Part shown: piece after piece, positions 61,759 through 64,000 of the stretch | How positions within the stretch are numbered: the first letter of the stretch is position 1 | How the letters are laid out: each line of letters begins with the position of its first letter | Source: Crotophaga sulcirostris | Taxonomy: Eukaryota > Chordata > Aves > Cuculiformes > Crotophagidae | Direction: 5' to 3' | Length of the DNA stretch: 64,000 bases | Assembly: GCA_013397455.1 (NCBI GenBank) | Contig: VYZB01000195.1 | Location: 649,209 to 713,208 of the forward strand | Notes under the pieces: model-generated | Databases searched by the model: none | What the model saw: only the letters and a program-made list of their open reading frames with translations | Told to the model about the DNA's origin: nothing | Made by a program: the position numbers and the translations under genes

Positions 61759-62042
61759 CTGGATTTCTGAAATAACCTTGAGGCTTTTGTTATTACAGCT
61801 GTATTCTGTAGCTATCTTTGTGTTGGTTGGCATACAGGCAGAGCAGTAGTACAACACAGAGAAACTGGGGTGTAATGGAGCTGCACTGAGATAAACTGGA
61901 AACTGCTTTCAAATTATGACCCTGAGGCATCTCTGAGTCAATGGACTCACACTTAAGATGCAGGAATATCTCTAGAGGTTTACACTTATGTGCTGTCTCT
62001 CCTTATGATCAGTGACTTTTCCTTTTCTGCCAGTTCTCAGGA

Positions 62043-62092
62043 CTGATTTCATTCTGGCATAAATAGGAGTGACTTCACAGAAACCAATGGCA
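62043..62092. repeat. Possible remnant of the same palindromic repeat type
   Basis: CTGATTTCATTCTGGCATAAATAGGAGTGACTTCACAGAAACCAATGGC resembles GGCATAACTCCATTGACTTCAATGG with changes. Only 290 bp separate it from the clearer copy at 61681-61758. Confidence 0.3.
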
Positions 62093-62109
62093 ACATCTGC
62101 AATTACATG

Positions 62110-64000
62110 AAATTTGAATCCAAAAAGGAAGACAGAGAAGTAAAAGGAAATGTGAGAGCTATGGGGAAACAACACCTTTGGGTAAGCAGCATTCTTGGAA
62201 ACTTCTCCTTCAGTTTTGCTACATACTCACATCTCAAGAAGTCTCATGATGCAGAACATCAACCTCTCTTTTTACAATCACAATGGCACCAATAACAGGC
62301 TGCAACTTTTTGAACTTTCTCAGCTTCCTCTTCCTAAAATACTCAAAGCCATCTTCTTTGTTTTCTGCTTTCCTCCCAAAATATAACATACCTCTCCATC
62401 ACTATGCCTTTCTCTGTAGGGCTAAAATTTTGATATACTGTTGAATGTCAGAGACACTCTTTAGTGCTAGCAATACTAATGGAAAAAAACAACCCTGTTG
62501 GAGGAAACTAATGTGGGCCAAATTTTGCTTTCTATTACACCACCATTGCTCAATGTTTTCCATCCTGAAACTGTTCCCTTCATCATGGCATTTAATATGC
62601 CTCTTCCTTTAAAAAAAAGTTAGAGGAAGGTGAGAATGGCCCCTTGGACACGTGTTCTTGAAAATCCATGGCAGCCAAGCATCTGCTCAGACTGAGAACT
62701 GTTGTGTATCTGCAATGCAAATGCAAAATAACACATTTATTCTGCTGCAACTGAAAACCGGAAGCTGGCTCTGCAGATTCCTCCCACTCCTCCTGGTGCT
62801 TGTTTCCATCCATAACATTTTTTCCAGTAAGCACCTGCCTGACTCCTATTTAATACATCCACAGCTGCAGTTTCCATAGCTGCCTTTTGACAGCACAGTC
62901 CAAAATGAATCATTCTCTCTGTGAGGAAATTTCTCCAAAATACTACTTCTTTCTCATCTCTTTCTTAAGCATCTCTGGATTCCCATTACTTCTAGAAGTT
63001 ATATGATTAAATTCCCATTAGAAGATCACCCGTCTCCTGTCCCTTTCTAACAACCCACTCGGATTCAAATAGACTGCCACAGAAATAAGTTGTCTGGTCC
63101 TGTTTTTTAATAGTCAGGCTCTTACAACTCTTCACATTGCTATCTATCATGAGACATCACTGACAACTCTGCTAAAGACTCTACATGTATAAAATATATT
63201 CTGTCAAAAAATGCTTAGGACAAACCATATTTTGTCAAGCACCTTCATCTATTTAGTGTAGCATATTAATCCTGCCAAGTCTCTTAAAACATTCTGCTGA
63301 CAAACCTCCATCTTTTCAACATGGGAGAGCAGTGCACAGCAAGATTCCTGTTGTTGGAGTTTATTTTTTGCTATGCCTAATCACAAGCTCATCCTCTGCA
63401 TTGGTATCTCTTCCCCTGCCTACATTTTTGAGATACCCAAGAGTAAACATTGATCAGGCACTCAGGTGTAGGAATTCCTCCCCATTCACTCAATCTTGCA
63501 TTACACTGTTCCATTCTCAGCTGCTCAAACTCTCATCTGCTCAGTCATGGTCTAGAACAGAAGTCATGGATCACAGGGGCACAGAAAAAGAGATTTCAGA
63601 ATTAACCACATCCATCTGTTTATCCTAGTGAGAAATACTGTCCATATAATCATTGTCAAATATTCACTGAACCTCTTTAACAAGTAGCTACCTGGTTTTG
63701 GTTTGCCAAGTGAGCAACCATGCCTACCCACACTACAGGAATTCCCCGAAATAACTCCAGTCTGAGCTATATCTCTCTTAAAAACACATCCTGTCCCAAA
63801 TGTAAGGTTAGGTGCATGCCAAAGATTTGGCTATTTGGCTATTCTACACAGAATTAACAAAACCTAACTTTTTCAAAAGTGTAAGCAATTAAATTAAACA
63901 GAAAGCATTTTCTAAGTACTGGAGTTGAAGCTGATAGGTCATACAATAAACCGAGTAGAAATATGGTGTACAAATGTTAACTAAAGCTTCCAGTGAATAA
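62110..64000. other. No gene seen
   Basis: Several short frames on + (for example 63332-63628, 98 codons, with a hydrophobic start) have no recognisable family. No repeat or RNA gene was recognised. Confidence 0.5.

Noticed and set aside
1..64000. Search for bacterial operons, CRISPR arrays, phage or plasmid functions, and endogenous retroviral genes
   Set aside because: No long frames, no regular spaced repeats, no rRNA or tRNA genes and no retroviral protein motifs were seen. The repeats are those of an amniote genome.

Overview
This window reads as non-coding vertebrate nuclear DNA, most likely from a bird. A crocodilian or turtle is the main alternative. The sequence is AT-rich, CpG-poor and has no operon-like gene packing. 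No open frame is long enough to stand out from chance: the longest is 176 codons. The lineage call rests on repeats. There is one moderately diverged CR1 LINE fragment of avian/archosaur type (about 43668-43887), one very old CR1 copy (about 4231-4830), one ancient MIR/CORE-SINE remnant (about 17805-17925), and a scatter of eroded palindromic elements of a type found across amniotes. Recognisable repeat density is low, which suits a bird. I see no bacterial, plasmid, phage, CRISPR or viral gene content.

Layout. 1-2.8 kb: featureless. 2.8-7 kb: a palindromic TGACATTTT-rich element, an ancient CR1 in + orientation, and two weak minus-strand exon-like stretches (5005-5221 and 6547-6669). 7-22.3 kb: mostly featureless, with the MIR remnant near 17.9 kb and short simple repeats. 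22.3-23.7 kb: two palindromic-element remnants and a perfect small hairpin. 25.7-25.9 kb: a third minus-strand exon-like stretch ending in a stop codon. 26-42 kb: no supportable gene, scattered old repeats and a degenerate direct repeat near 37.7-37.9 kb. 42-45 kb: the most structured part. It holds an octamer/homeodomain motif pair, a 10-bp perfect hairpin, a very short CpG-dense patch (14 CpG in about 104 bp) followed by an ATG and a GTGAGT splice-donor-like site, an AGG microsatellite, the CR1 fragment, and a full-core CTCF motif. 45-64 kb: again mostly featureless, with three palindromic-element copies between 60 and 62.1 kb.

I could not identify any gene by name. The window may lie between genes or inside a large intron. 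The 43-kb CpG patch is the best candidate for a promoter or first exon, and the CTCF motif 1.5 kb away adds to the case that this is a regulatory node. The minus-strand exon candidates would belong to a gene read right to left, but their splice phases do not join cleanly, so they stay tentative. I did not find a convincing new biological system here.
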